A stretch of DNA of 64,000 nucleotides from Bergeyella porcorum (GTDB taxonomy: Bacteria; Bacteroidota; Bacteroidia; Flavobacteriales; Weeksellaceae). Positions 8,443 to 16,645 of the stretch are shown piece after piece. The position numbers were made by a program, and so were the translations under genes. The stretch covers positions 1-64,000 of the forward strand of contig NZ_JBHMFD010000002.1 in the NCBI RefSeq assembly GCF_042427575.1, written 5' to 3'. The notes under the pieces were generated by a model. The model was not told the origin of the DNA, ran no database searches, and saw nothing but the letters and a program-made list of their open reading frames with translations. Each line of letters starts with the position of its first letter. Position 1 is the stretch's first letter.

Positions 8443-9024
8443 TTACTCATAACTTCTCGTTCTGAAAAAACTTCCAAAAAACAATGAAAGTAACAGAAAA
8501 TAAGCACAATACCCTGCAAATACATACCCGAAATACTTTGCAGAAAACATATCTTCATTTCGTTTTTCTTTCTCTGCTATTCTTACTTTGCCTTCGGCAT
8601 ATTTTTGTTCTACTTCTTTCATTTCCTCACTTTCGGGTTTGAAAACTTTTTTGGATTTTTGATATTCTTCTTCCAAAGAAGTCTTAAAACTTTCAATATA
8701 CTGATGATTTAGAAGGTCTTTGGTTTCTCTATCTACATAATTAATATAAAAAAAAATAGAACCTATGGATAGAAAACCACCCACAAACATTGGTACAAAA
8801 GCCCTTCCATAAGCTTCTTTAAAGGTTAATCTCTTTTTCCATCTGCTGTAAGTAGTGACAGAAAGAAAGGCTCCAATAGCAAAAATAATGGGCAGTAAAA
8901 AAGCATTCAGCGTGATGGTATTGCGATAATAGTTAACATCTCTGAAAAAAATATTAGTGGTAAAAAACACGAGCATTATAACAGTAAATATCATAATACC
9001 AATAACATATACATTCTTAAACAT
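8443..9024 (-). CDS. DUF4199 domain membrane protein
   Basis: 193 aa. Four hydrophobic segments: about 5-25, 38-58, 76-96 and 166-186. A charged loop of about 70 residues (ETKDLLNHQYIESF...AEKEKRNEDM) lies between the last two. This matches the DUF4199 family of Bacteroidetes integral membrane proteins, function unknown. It lies upstream of the GT2 gene with a 97-bp gap, and divergent from the SRP RNA. Confidence 0.75.
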   Translation of the reverse strand: MFKNVYVIGIMIFTVIMLVFFTTNIFFRDVNYYRNTITLNAFLLPIIFAIGAFLSVTTYSRWKKRLTFKEAYGRAFVPMFVGGFLSIGSIFFYINYVDRETKDLLNHQYIESFKTSLEEEYQKSKKVFKPESEEMKEVEQKYAEGKVRIAEKEKRNEDMFSAKYFGYVFAGYCAYFLLLSLFFGSFFRTRSYE

Positions 9025-9065
9025 TGCTAATCAATTTTGTTTTTTAATAATTTTAATTTTTCTAT

Positions 9066-9095
9066 TTTGAATTTTAAATTTTTATCCTATCTTTG
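9066..9095 (+). promoter_or_regulatory. Bacteroidetes-type promoter of the SRP RNA
   Basis: -33 element TTTG at 9066-9069, spacer of 18 bases, -7 element TATCTTTG (TAnnTTTG) at 9088-9095. The predicted start is about 5-7 bases on, at the first base of the SRP RNA stem. This is a full match to the Bacteroidetes sigma-A consensus. Confidence 0.85.
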
Positions 9096-9099
9096 CACC

Positions 9100-9195
9100 C
9101 GGCAAGTCCTAAACAACCAGCTCCTGAAAATCCTCCAGGGTGGGAACGCAGCAAAGGTAATCGGTTGTAGCGGTGTGATTTAGGTAGCTTGCCAT
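9100..9195 (+). ncRNA. ffs: Signal recognition particle RNA, bacterial small (4.5S-like)
   Basis: Outer stem GGCAAG (9101-9106) pairs with CTTGCC (9188-9193). The inner hairpin carries the conserved SRP domain IV sequences TCCTCCAGGG and GGGAACGCAGCAAAGGTAA, with the asymmetric loop that Ffh binds. Length about 95 nt, ending in a T-run (9195-9201). It acts in cotranslational targeting with Ffh and FtsY. The exact 5' end is inferred from the promoter. Confidence 0.93.
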
Positions 9196-9213
9196 TTTTT
9201 TATGTCTATTAGT

Positions 9214-9253
9214 GAAGAGATTAAGTTATTTTTTTAGAATGCTTAATCTCTTC
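9214..9253. terminator. Bidirectional hairpin between SRP RNA and the hydrolase gene
   Basis: Perfect 12-bp arms GAAGAGATTAAG (9214-9225) and CTTAATCTCTTC (9242-9253) with an AT-rich 16-nt loop and T-rich 3' flank (ATTTTTATTTAG). It lies between convergent transcripts: SRP RNA on plus and the hydrolase on minus. Confidence 0.75.
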
Positions 9254-9261
9254 ATTTTTAT

Positions 9262-9942
9262 TTAGAATTCAAATTGCTCCCCTAATGAAGGCAATACCAA
9301 ATCTACATTTCTTTCAGCAAAATGCTGAAGTGCTTCCTCGTGATTGATGCTTATCGGTGGAAAAGTATCAAAATGACACGCCATCACCTTTTCTACCCTT
9401 AAAAGTTTAGAAGCTGCAAAAGCCGCTGATTTTGAGCACATCGTATAATGTCCACCAATAGGTAAAATGGCTAAATCTATTCTTCCAAATAACTCTGGGA
9501 ATAGTTCCATATCGGCGATAACTCCTGTGTCACCAGAAAAATAAATATTTTTACCCTCGTAGTTCAGCATATAGCCACTTGCTACACCGCCATAGCTCCC
9601 ATCTGGAAACGAACTGGTATGAGCAGCAGGAAGCATTGTAATCTTTAAATCTCCTACAGAAGTACTCCCCCCGATGTTTAAATCGATAGCATTGGCGTGA
9701 CCAAAATAACCGCATACCTCTGGCTGAGCAATCACCGTAGCATTAGGATAATGCTCCAAAACCTCTTTTACATCGGCAGTGTGGTCTCCGTGAGCGTGAG
9801 TAATCAGCACAAAATCTATATTATTTTTAGAAATATCAAACCCCGATTGTTCTTTTTGAAAATTGTAGAATGGGTCTGTAAGAATTGTTTTTCCTTGATA
9901 GGTAAACAAAAAGCAATTTTGTCCGAGAAATTGTATGGTCAT
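9262..9942 (-). CDS. Metal-dependent hydrolase, metallo-beta-lactamase fold (UPF0173)
   Basis: 226 aa. Zinc motif THAHGDH (48-54), DPFYN loop after the first strands, then AAHTSSFPDGSYGG, SGDTGV, PIGGHYTMC and ACHFDTFPP supplying further metal ligands. This is the UPF0173/UlaG-like group of small MBL hydrolases; the physiological substrate is unknown. Cytosolic, no signal peptide. Seventeen bases separate it from the upstream fic gene, so they may share a transcript. Confidence 0.85.
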   Translation of the reverse strand: MTIQFLGQNCFLFTYQGKTILTDPFYNFQKEQSGFDISKNNIDFVLITHAHGDHTADVKEVLEHYPNATVIAQPEVCGYFGHANAIDLNIGGSTSVGDLKITMLPAAHTSSFPDGSYGGVASGYMLNYEGKNIYFSGDTGVIADMELFPELFGRIDLAILPIGGHYTMCSKSAAFAASKLLRVEKVMACHFDTFPPISINHEEALQHFAERNVDLVLPSLGEQFEF

Positions 9943-9958
9943 AATGATAACTATATTT

Positions 9959-10726
9959 TTAATTATTTATTAATGTATTAGGTAACATATTTAAAAACAA
10001 CAAACTACGCTCATAGTCTAAAGCATAAAAATCAAAACCTAAGTTAAGATTCTGATAATACTGAGGCTGATGAGTTTTATAATATTTTTCACTAGGAATT
10101 TGCCAAAATTTCACACCCAGTTTTTGAGCCAAAAACCATTTTTCTAAAAGTCTCGCTGCTCTACCATTACCATCCCTGAAAGGATGGATATGAGCCAATC
10201 TCAAATGTATCATAGAAGCGTAATAAAAAGTTTCTACAACACTCAAATCTTTTTTTATCAGTTCTTCAATATCCGAGAAAAGTGTGGACATTTCTTTTAC
10301 CACTAAATGCTCTTCTACAGCAAGATAAACCAAGCCTTCGGGACTGAATACACCTACTTTATCATTTCTATATGCCCCTCTCAAACTTTTGATGAGAAGC
10401 TCCTCCGAAAGCAACTGATGACAATACAGGAAATTCTTCTCTGTAAGACTGTTGTTTTTAGCAAAAAAATAAGCTTTTACTAAATCATCTATTTCTTTAA
10501 GCTCTTTCGTGGGTTTAAATTTTTCTTTAGCTAATTTAGAGTTCATATAGGAGTTTAAATCAATGCTATTGCCCTCTATATTTGAAGAAAATACGGCAGA
10601 ACTTTGAATCTGATATTCCTCCCCTACTTCTGTTTCGGAAAATTGAAATACAGAAAGTGCATTGGGCAACTTTTCTCGCCAAATATCATTGTATGCTTGA
10701 TATTGATAATTATCTATAATTCTCAT
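9959..10726 (-). CDS. Fic-domain protein with intramolecular inhibitory motif
   Basis: 255 aa. The complete Fic active-site motif HPFRDGNGRAAR is at 181-192 (catalytic His181). An N-terminal inhibitory helix motif S47xxxE51G52 (SSNIEG) marks a class II, self-inhibited Fic enzyme. Such enzymes usually transfer AMP from ATP to a target hydroxyl. The target is unknown and no antitoxin-like gene is adjacent. It has no added HTH domain. It sits between menA and the MBL hydrolase. Confidence 0.9.
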   Translation of the reverse strand: MRIIDNYQYQAYNDIWREKLPNALSVFQFSETEVGEEYQIQSSAVFSSNIEGNSIDLNSYMNSKLAKEKFKPTKELKEIDDLVKAYFFAKNNSLTEKNFLYCHQLLSEELLIKSLRGAYRNDKVGVFSPEGLVYLAVEEHLVVKEMSTLFSDIEELIKKDLSVVETFYYASMIHLRLAHIHPFRDGNGRAARLLEKWFLAQKLGVKFWQIPSEKYYKTHQPQYYQNLNLGFDFYALDYERSLLFLNMLPNTLINN

Positions 10727-10747
10727 CCAAATATGATTAAACTTTTG

Positions 10748-11680
10748 CTAAATTGCACTCATATTCACACCTGCAGCGAGTAATACTGCCATCACCAATG
10801 TAATGATGCCTACCTGCTTCAGGAAAGGGTCCAATTGGCGTGGTTCTTTGGTCTGCAAAATTTTTCTTCGCAAGCCTGCCGTTGGAAATAGCATCACCAT
10901 TACGATAAAAGCATAATATTTCCCTTGGATATGAAGGTTGTTCATCATCAGGAAAATTAATATCAAGATTAATGGTAGCTGTAGCAGTACCATCTGGTAA
11001 ATCATCGCATTGCGAAAACCTAACCTTAGAGCCAATGTTTTCTTTCCAGACAAGGCATCACTTTCTATATCCCTCATATTATTAAGGTTTAGTACCGCAG
11101 CACTCATCATCCCAATAGCAGACGCGGGCAGCAATATATCCCAATGCCATTCTTTAGTGAAAAGGAAATAACTTCCTCCTACAGATACCAAACCAAAAAA
11201 TATAAACACCATCATATCTCCCAAACCTAAATAGCCATACGGTTTTTTGCCCATCGTGTAGCCTATAGCTGCCAAAATGCACGCTACGCCTAAACCTATA
11301 AATACCCAAAACTCTTGGATGAAGTGAGGGAAAAAGGCTTTATATAAAAGTGCTATTGTTGCCAATAGGGAAAGCCCAGCGGTAATCCACACGGCATTTT
11401 TCATTTGCTGTGCAGAGATTTTGCCAGATGCTACAGCTCTTTGTTCCGCTTCCTGATTTCGAAGTTGATCGGTTCCCTTGACTCCATCTCCATAATCGTT
11501 AGCAAAATTAGATAACACCTGATATAAAAGCGTTACCAACATTGCCAATGCGAAGACTTGCCAATCCCAAGACTGACCTTCTTCTACCAAACGCCAGCGT
11601 GCCAAAAATGCCCCCAGAATAATTCCACTCATAGAAAGGGGCAGCGTACGAAGCCGAGCGGCTTGTATAAAATCTTTCAT
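10748..11680 (-). CDS. menA: 1,4-dihydroxy-2-naphthoate polyprenyltransferase
   Basis: 310 aa UbiA-family integral membrane prenyltransferase that makes demethylmenaquinone from DHNA and polyprenyl diphosphate. The two Asp-rich motifs are NFANDYGDGVKG (58-69) and NLNNMRDIESD (about 198-208). There are about eight hydrophobic segments, consistent with the family. It implies menaquinone-based respiration, standard in Bacteroidetes. No other men gene is in the window. A -7 element TATTTTTG lies at 11710-11703 on the minus strand. Confidence 0.92.
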   Translation of the reverse strand: MKDFIQAARLRTLPLSMSGIILGAFLARWRLVEEGQSWDWQVFALAMLVTLLYQVLSNFANDYGDGVKGTDQLRNQEAEQRAVASGKISAQQMKNAVWITAGLSLLATIALLYKAFFPHFIQEFWVFIGLGVACILAAIGYTMGKKPYGYLGLGDMMVFIFFGLVSVGGSYFLFTKEWHWDILLPASAIGMMSAAVLNLNNMRDIESDALSGKKTLALRLGFRNAMIYQMVLLQLPLILILIFLMMNNLHIQGKYYAFIVMVMLFPTAGLRRKILQTKEPRQLDPFLKQVGIITLVMAVLLAAGVNMSAI

Positions 11681-11809
11681 TATAATTATGCTTTCTTACC
11701 TGCAAAAATAGGCGTTTTCTACTAAATGCCCCGCTTTTTATTAAAATAAAATCCCCTCTGAGGTTTCAAAGGGGACAAAATATTTATTCATCTCAAAACT
11801 TTTAAAACA

Positions 11810-11850
11810 ATAAGCGATTTGTATTAAAATATACAAATAACATCGCTTAT
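11810..11850 (-). terminator. Hairpin after ompA-like gene
   Basis: Arms ATAAGCGAT (11810-11818) and ATCGCTTAT (11842-11850), extended inside by TTGTA/TACAA. On the minus strand the hairpin lies about 30 bases past the stop at 11882 and is followed by TTGTTTTAAAA. Confidence 0.7.
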
Positions 11851-11881
11851 CCAAAAGTTTTTTTTGAGTTTCTCCGTAGAT

Positions 11882-12532
11882 TTATTTGGTAAATCTTACT
11901 GCCATTTTTCTATCCGCGGCTCTTTCTTCATCAGAAGCTTCGGCAGGTACTTTTGCAAACTCGCTTCCATAGCCTTCGGCAGAAACTACTTGTGCTCCCA
12001 CGCCAGCTTTAGCCAATTCTCCTTTGATGAAGTCTGCTCTCTTCTGAGAAATTTCTTTATTCACAGCAGCATCTCCCGTTTTATCTGTATAACCTCCGAT
12101 TTTGATTTTTGCATCTGGATAGGCTTTCAAAATAGCCACCAAATTAGCCACTTGCTCTGCAGAGCCAGCCTCTAACTGATTGGTAGAACCCATTTTGAAA
12201 TTTACATTATCAAAATTATACCATTGGTCTTTTAGAGCGGCATCATCAGCGGCATTGGTGTAGCCACCCGTGCTAAGGAACTTCACCAATTGTTGCTCCA
12301 ATCCACCTTCAAAAGCGTGAAGCTTAGTGCCATTCACTTCTACTTCTACAGCTTTTCTTTCTGCTCCGTGAGCTGTAGCGTGGTGAGTACCATCAGTTCC
12401 TCTGGTTTCGTGGTTATCGTATCTTTCCACGCCGTTTTCCATTTTCAAAACGCCTTTGTTACCACCTTCTGGAACTTTTTTGCAACTCAATACCAAGGCT
12501 GCAGCGGCAAAGCCTAACAATAGTTTTTTCAT
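11882..12532 (-). CDS. OmpA-family peptidoglycan-binding lipoprotein
   Basis: 216 aa. Lipoprotein signal with lipobox LVLSC (Cys17). Residues about 95-215 are an OmpA C-terminal domain: a start FDNVNFKMGS, then IKIGGYTDKTGDAAVNKEISQKRADFIKGEL and a closing SDEERAADRKMAVRF. It should anchor the outer membrane to peptidoglycan (Pal-like). Single gene with its own strong promoter (12584-12614) and a terminator hairpin, consistent with high expression. Confidence 0.9.
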   Translation of the reverse strand: MKKLLLGFAAAALVLSCKKVPEGGNKGVLKMENGVERYDNHETRGTDGTHHATAHGAERKAVEVEVNGTKLHAFEGGLEQQLVKFLSTGGYTNAADDAALKDQWYNFDNVNFKMGSTNQLEAGSAEQVANLVAILKAYPDAKIKIGGYTDKTGDAAVNKEISQKRADFIKGELAKAGVGAQVVSAEGYGSEFAKVPAEASDEERAADRKMAVRFTK

Positions 12533-12583
12533 ATCTTTTTTTATTTTTCTAATCGTAAATTATTCTCAAATGCAAATAATGCC

Positions 12584-12614
12584 CAAAAATAAGAAATCTT
12601 GTAATTTTGACAAA
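12584..12614 (-). promoter_or_regulatory. Full consensus promoter of the OmpA lipoprotein gene
   Basis: On the minus strand: TTTG (12614-12611), a spacer of 19 bases, then TATTTTTG (12591-12584), matching TTTG-N19-TAnnTTTG. The ATG is at 12532, leaving a leader of about 45 nt. Confidence 0.8.
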
Positions 12615-12617
12615 AAA

Positions 12618-13769
12618 TTATTTTGATTTTAAAGTGATTTTTCCCTTTTTCGTTTGCGTAAAAACCAAATATTGGTCTCCTCCGTCTTTCAGTTTGTATT
12701 TCTTTTTTATTTCTTCTGGCTTTAGTGGATGGTTTTTGGAGATAATATTATACCGCTCGCCTTTTTTCAAAAACTTAGGTTCTATGATTTCCACCATCAG
12801 CTGTCGTCCTGGGAAGTTGGTCAACTCTACATCAGAAGTATATAGGTGGGTATTGGGATGGAGTTTTTTCAGTCGAAATTTTCGAGAAATCTCATTGAAC
12901 GCTCCTGATTTTAAGACCGCATTATTCGGAATATAAAGGTATTCTTCTGGTTCTGAATAGATGGTTTCTGATTCTTCTTCGCCGAAATAAAACTCAAAGG
13001 GAGGTTCTTCTGTCTCTAAGTTTACGCACCTGCAAAGGATTTTTTCAGTTTCTTTTTTAGATTGGATGAAAACCAAAACTTCTTTTACATCATTTTTTAC
13101 AGCGATAATTTCAATTTTGGCGATGCGATGCAAAACCGCAATCAGATATTTTAAATCGATTAATGGAGATAGTTTGATGACGATTTCCTCTGAAATTTCA
13201 AGCAATTGGTTCTGAATTTCTAATAAATTAGGTGAAAGTTCTTCCAACAGAAATACTTTATTTTGATGCTGGTCTCGCCTTGCTGGGTCTAGGTAAAGCA
13301 CATCAAAACGCGATTGATTTTCATTTAGAAAATCTTCTAATTTTTGATTGATAAATGTTGCTTTTTTGTTCAGAATATTCCAATTGTGGGCTACAATGTC
13401 TAAGAGTTCTGCATTTTGCTCCACCAGAGTAACTTCCTCAAAATTTTTGGACAAATAATATGCATCGATACCAAATCCACAGGTAAGGTCTATTAATTTT
13501 TTCCCTTTTAAAACATTCGATTTGTAGTGTGCCGTTTTTTCAGATGAAGCCTGTTCTAGGTTGAGTTGCGGCGGAAAAACAATACCATCTTGTAACAAAA
13601 ACGGAAACTTCCGCTGTGCCACTTGCAATCCCTTGATTTGCTGAACAATATCTTGCATAGAAACCTCTGGAAACGGCGATTTTTTCAGCAACAAATCCTG
13701 AATGTTAACTGCTTGGTTTTCAAATATAAATTTTTGAATTTCAGGACTTAATAATTCATCTATTGCCAT
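12618..13769 (-). CDS. Class I SAM-dependent methyltransferase with THUMP-like C-terminus
   Basis: 383 aa. An N-terminal helical part precedes a Rossmann methyltransferase domain: SAM motif LIDLTCGFGIDA (about 92-103), EEVTLVEQNAELLD, and the active-site-like LYLDPARRD (159-166). The C-terminal about 130 residues (FRLKKLHPNTHLYTSD, FPGRQLMVEII) fit the THUMP-like domain found with this Bacteroidetes family. An RNA substrate is likely but unproven. Thirteen bases downstream of the mutase subunit gene and probably cotranscribed with it. Confidence 0.8.
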   Translation of the reverse strand: MAIDELLSPEIQKFIFENQAVNIQDLLLKKSPFPEVSMQDIVQQIKGLQVAQRKFPFLLQDGIVFPPQLNLEQASSEKTAHYKSNVLKGKKLIDLTCGFGIDAYYLSKNFEEVTLVEQNAELLDIVAHNWNILNKKATFINQKLEDFLNENQSRFDVLYLDPARRDQHQNKVFLLEELSPNLLEIQNQLLEISEEIVIKLSPLIDLKYLIAVLHRIAKIEIIAVKNDVKEVLVFIQSKKETEKILCRCVNLETEEPPFEFYFGEEESETIYSEPEEYLYIPNNAVLKSGAFNEISRKFRLKKLHPNTHLYTSDVELTNFPGRQLMVEIIEPKFLKKGERYNIISKNHPLKPEEIKKKYKLKDGGDQYLVFTQTKKGKITLKSK

Positions 13770-13782
13770 TCCGAAAAGTTAT

Positions 13783-14946
13783 TTACTCAAACATTTGGGC
13801 TAAGCGAACAGGCTTTATTTCTTTTTCCGAATAGAGCGTTTCAGCGTTGCGTTTTTTCTCCAATTGTGGATAGAGATTTACCCCAATGAGTTTTATTTTC
13901 CCTGTTTCTACCCACTCCTGCTCTGCAATGGCTTGGGTATAAATATCTTTCTGAATTTTTCCTGATTTCAAACTATTCAAATAGCCGCCACATTCCTCAA
14001 TATCAATAAAATACTGCCAAGATTGCTCTGCTATCTGCTGCGTGAGGTCTTCTATGAAATAGCTGCCATTAGACGCATCTTCAAAAACATTGATGATGCT
14101 TTCATACGCCAAAACAATCTGTTGTTTAAAGGCAATTTCCTGCGAAAGTTCCGTATTGTTTTGCAACTTATAATCATTGGCAAAAACCGCATCTGCCCCA
14201 CCTATCATTGACGCAGCAAGTTCCAAAGTAGATCTAATGAGATTATTTTCTTCATCAGCTTTGGACTTATTTCGGAAGGTAGTTTCTGCGAAGATATAAG
14301 GAATCTCATCAAGACCAAACTCTTTAGATAATTGATTATAAATAAGTTTCAAAGCTCTTATTTTGCTTAGTTCAAAGAAATAATTGCTTCCAACAGCAAT
14401 TCTGATGATGAGTTTTTTAAGAATATCCTTGCCAAAAACTTCTACAAGTTCTTTAGTTTTTGCTAATGCAATGCCCAACTGCTGGTAGATGGCAGCACCA
14501 GCGTTCTGATGCAAAGCCACATCAATAGCGATATTTCGGGTAAAATTTTGATTTAAAAGTTCTTGTGCCAAGTCTTCTGAAAGCGTTCCTGCTTGTTCAT
14601 CAAAAACATCTATCAAAGCATAATACTGATTATCGGTCTGATATTTCAAAGTTTTCAAAATATCCGCTTGCCCTACAAATATTGCTTTTTCTGATAATCC
14701 CTCCACATTTTGGCAAAGCAAAAATGCAAAAGCGTGCTCTTTTAAGCGCTCCTGATATGGTGCTACCAGATGGGTAGATTCCTCTATTTTAGACAGATTA
14801 GCCAGCGGCTTATCCACTGTATCATAGTAAGGATTTACCTTGAGTCCTTCCAAATTTTCTTTGGTTAAAAGACTGTAAATATCTTCCGTTTTTAATTGTT
14901 TTTGAACCAATTGTTCCCAATCTTTCAAAGCAATTTTTGTAAACAT
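13783..14946 (-). CDS. mutA: Methylmalonyl-CoA mutase small-subunit-like protein
   Basis: 387 aa, similar to the TIM-barrel part of methylmalonyl-CoA mutase small (beta) subunits (LKVNPYYDTVD, IAIDVALHQNAGAAIYQQLGI, NGSYFIEDLTQQIAEQSW). It has no B12-binding domain (no DxHxxG) and is shorter than the roughly 450-620 aa usual for this subunit. The catalytic partner (mutB/scpA) is not within this window, although the two are often adjacent. Possible roles: non-catalytic partner of a distant MutB, or a relic. Upstream neighbours ftsB and udk are conserved in related genomes. Confidence 0.75.
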   Translation of the reverse strand: MFTKIALKDWEQLVQKQLKTEDIYSLLTKENLEGLKVNPYYDTVDKPLANLSKIEESTHLVAPYQERLKEHAFAFLLCQNVEGLSEKAIFVGQADILKTLKYQTDNQYYALIDVFDEQAGTLSEDLAQELLNQNFTRNIAIDVALHQNAGAAIYQQLGIALAKTKELVEVFGKDILKKLIIRIAVGSNYFFELSKIRALKLIYNQLSKEFGLDEIPYIFAETTFRNKSKADEENNLIRSTLELAASMIGGADAVFANDYKLQNNTELSQEIAFKQQIVLAYESIINVFEDASNGSYFIEDLTQQIAEQSWQYFIDIEECGGYLNSLKSGKIQKDIYTQAIAEQEWVETGKIKLIGVNLYPQLEKKRNAETLYSEKEIKPVRLAQMFE

Positions 14947-14979
14947 TTTTGTATTTTTAATAATCAGTGGAACAAGTTA

Positions 14980-15330
14980 TTATTTCTTTACTTCCGTGCT
15001 ATCTACCACCAGAATGAAAATTTCCTCATTCGGCTTTTTCATAAAGTAATTTTCGCGAGCGTATTTTTCCCTTTCTTCTTTATTGTTCATCAATTTTTTA
15101 TAAAACGCATCATTTTTTTCATACTCCTCTTTATAATAGGCGATTTTTTCTTCATAACGCTTGATTTCTTCATTCTGCTCTTGAATTACCAAAAAAGAAT
15201 TACTATCCAAAAAAATCATCCAAACCAAAAAGAATAAAATCACAATGAAATATTTATTAAGCAAATACTTCTTCACAAATCGGATTGATTTGGGTGTTTT
15301 TTTTATATCTTTTATTAATTCTTCGGACAT
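14980..15330 (-). CDS. Septum formation initiator, FtsB/DivIC family
   Basis: 116 aa. A short basic cytosolic N-terminus, one TM segment (about 28-45, YFIVILFFLVWMIF), and a periplasmic coiled coil (about 52-95) ending in EKYARENYFMKKPNEEIF, the typical FtsB/DivIC tail. It would bridge FtsQ and FtsL in the divisome. The stop is 33 bases before mutA and the start is 2 bases after udk, so it sits in an udk-ftsB-mutA-methyltransferase operon. Confidence 0.85.
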   Translation of the reverse strand: MSEELIKDIKKTPKSIRFVKKYLLNKYFIVILFFLVWMIFLDSNSFLVIQEQNEEIKRYEEKIAYYKEEYEKNDAFYKKLMNNKEEREKYARENYFMKKPNEEIFILVVDSTEVKK

Positions 15331-15332
15331 TA

Positions 15333-15947
15333 TTAGGATTTTTTGAGAGAATTATCAATTACAGTAGTCAGAAAATCTATCGCTACACTATTGTGTTTCA
15401 TATTGGGAACAATAAGGTCTGCAAAGTTTTTAGAAGGTTCTATAAACTCTTGGTGCATAGGTTTCAATGTTGTCTGATAGCGGTGCAGTACTTCCTCCAA
15501 ATCTCTTCCTCTTTCTTGGGTATCTCTTCGGATTCTTCGGATGAGTCGCTCATCAGAATCTGTATGCACAAAAACTTTTAGGTCAAACTCTTTCAGTAGT
15601 TCTGCATTGGTAAGCACCAAAATTCCTTCAACAATGAGGACATTTTTAGGCTCAATGGTAATATGGTCGCCCGTTCTAGAATGGGTAACAAAACTGTAAA
15701 TAGGCTGTTCTATGCTTTCTCCTTTTTTCAAAGCTTTCACGTGGCTTAGCAACAAGTCAAAGTCTATGGACTTCGGATGGTCATAGTTTAGCGACTCCCT
15801 TTCTTGTAGCGTAAGGTGCTGATTATCGTGATAATAATTATCTTGTGAAAGTACATTAACTCCTTCGGCATTCAGTTGCTGAAGGATTTTATTGACTACG
15901 GTAGTTTTTCCGCTTCCCGTACCACCCGCTATTCCTATTACAAGCAT
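15333..15947 (-). CDS. udk: Uridine kinase
   Basis: 204 aa. Phosphorylates uridine and cytidine for pyrimidine salvage. Walker A GIAGGTGSGKTT (5-16), followed by LSQDNYYHD and NYDHPKSIDFDLL (nucleoside site), and a lid with RLIRRIRRDTQERGRD. First gene of the operon running to the THUMP-like methyltransferase. A -7 element TATCTTTG is at 15972-15965 on the minus strand, about 18 bases before the ATG. Confidence 0.93.
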   Translation of the reverse strand: MLVIGIAGGTGSGKTTVVNKILQQLNAEGVNVLSQDNYYHDNQHLTLQERESLNYDHPKSIDFDLLLSHVKALKKGESIEQPIYSFVTHSRTGDHITIEPKNVLIVEGILVLTNAELLKEFDLKVFVHTDSDERLIRRIRRDTQERGRDLEEVLHRYQTTLKPMHQEFIEPSKNFADLIVPNMKHNSVAIDFLTTVIDNSLKKS

Positions 15948-15964
15948 TGCGTAATTGTTTTTTA

Positions 15965-15972
15965 CAAAGATA
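15965..15972 (-). promoter_or_regulatory. -7 promoter element of the udk operon
   Basis: TATCTTTG on the minus strand, 18 bases upstream of the udk ATG. The -33 box is poor: CTTG at about 20 bases upstream instead of TTTG. Confidence 0.55.
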
Positions 15973-16027
15973 GTGTTTTTATAAAGTATTTGCCAAGTTA
16001 TAATCCATAAGTTTTGGTGAAGAAACT

Positions 16028-16645
16028 CTATTTATCCTCAATTCTGAAAATATAATGAAATACCGCCAAAACCCTTGCTAAAAATTCACGAGACTGATTA
16101 CGATAGAAGCTCTCTGGGTTTTTAATATCCTGAGCATCAAAACCTAAAGCGTTCATATTTTTATTCCTTGCAAAGAATAATGCCCTCAAATTGTGATAAC
16201 CTTGCGAGACAATGATGATATTGTTTTCATTATACAATTCTTTGCATCTTTTAATGCTGGCTTGGGTGTTAAAACCTTTAAAATCTTTAATGATAATGGA
16301 CTCTGGCACGCCTTTCTGATAGACCAAAAAGTTTTTCATTGCCGTAGGCTCATCATAACCTTTGCTTTTTTCTCCACTCACAATAATTTTTTTGATTTTC
16401 CCGTGATGGTACAGCAATGCCGCTGCATCCATTCTCGACACAAAATACGGATTGGCATTACCTCCCATAGTTTTCGGGGAAGTTCCCAATACCAATGCCG
16501 TTTGCCGAGGTGGAATCTTGGAGATTTTGGTATAAGTACGCCCATTGGTAAGAGCATAAACCCAAATATTCGCAATCATCATCAGCAAAACCCCTATTTC
16601 AATAAGGTTGAAAAAAGCATTTAATATGTTGAGAATTCGTTTCAA
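16028..16645 (-). CDS. SanA/YdcF-family (DUF218) envelope protein
   Basis: 205 aa. One N-terminal TM segment (about 12-32) followed by a DUF218 domain: TALVLGTSPKTMGG (about 49-62), YFVSRMDAAALLYHHGKIKKIIVSGEKS, and SQGYHNLRALFFARNKN. SanA/ElyC proteins act in envelope integrity and lipid carrier metabolism in proteobacteria; the exact role here is inferred. The start is TTG at 16645, which overlaps the TGA stop of the upstream ferredoxin-reductase gene (sequence TTGA), a classic translational-coupling layout. Confidence 0.8.
   Translation of the reverse strand: MKRILNILNAFFNLIEIGVLLMMIANIWVYALTNGRTYTKISKIPPRQTALVLGTSPKTMGGNANPYFVSRMDAAALLYHHGKIKKIIVSGEKSKGYDEPTAMKNFLVYQKGVPESIIIKDFKGFNTQASIKRCKELYNENNIIIVSQGYHNLRALFFARNKNMNALGFDAQDIKNPESFYRNQSREFLARVLAVFHYIFRIEDK

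Noticed and set aside
9959..10726. Fic gene as part of a toxin-antitoxin pair
   Set aside because: No small antitoxin gene adjacent; the protein carries its own inhibitory motif.
11752..11776. Hairpin CCCCT...AGGGG between menA and the OmpA gene
   Set aside because: Only 5 bp of stem; the hairpin at 11810-11850 explains termination better.
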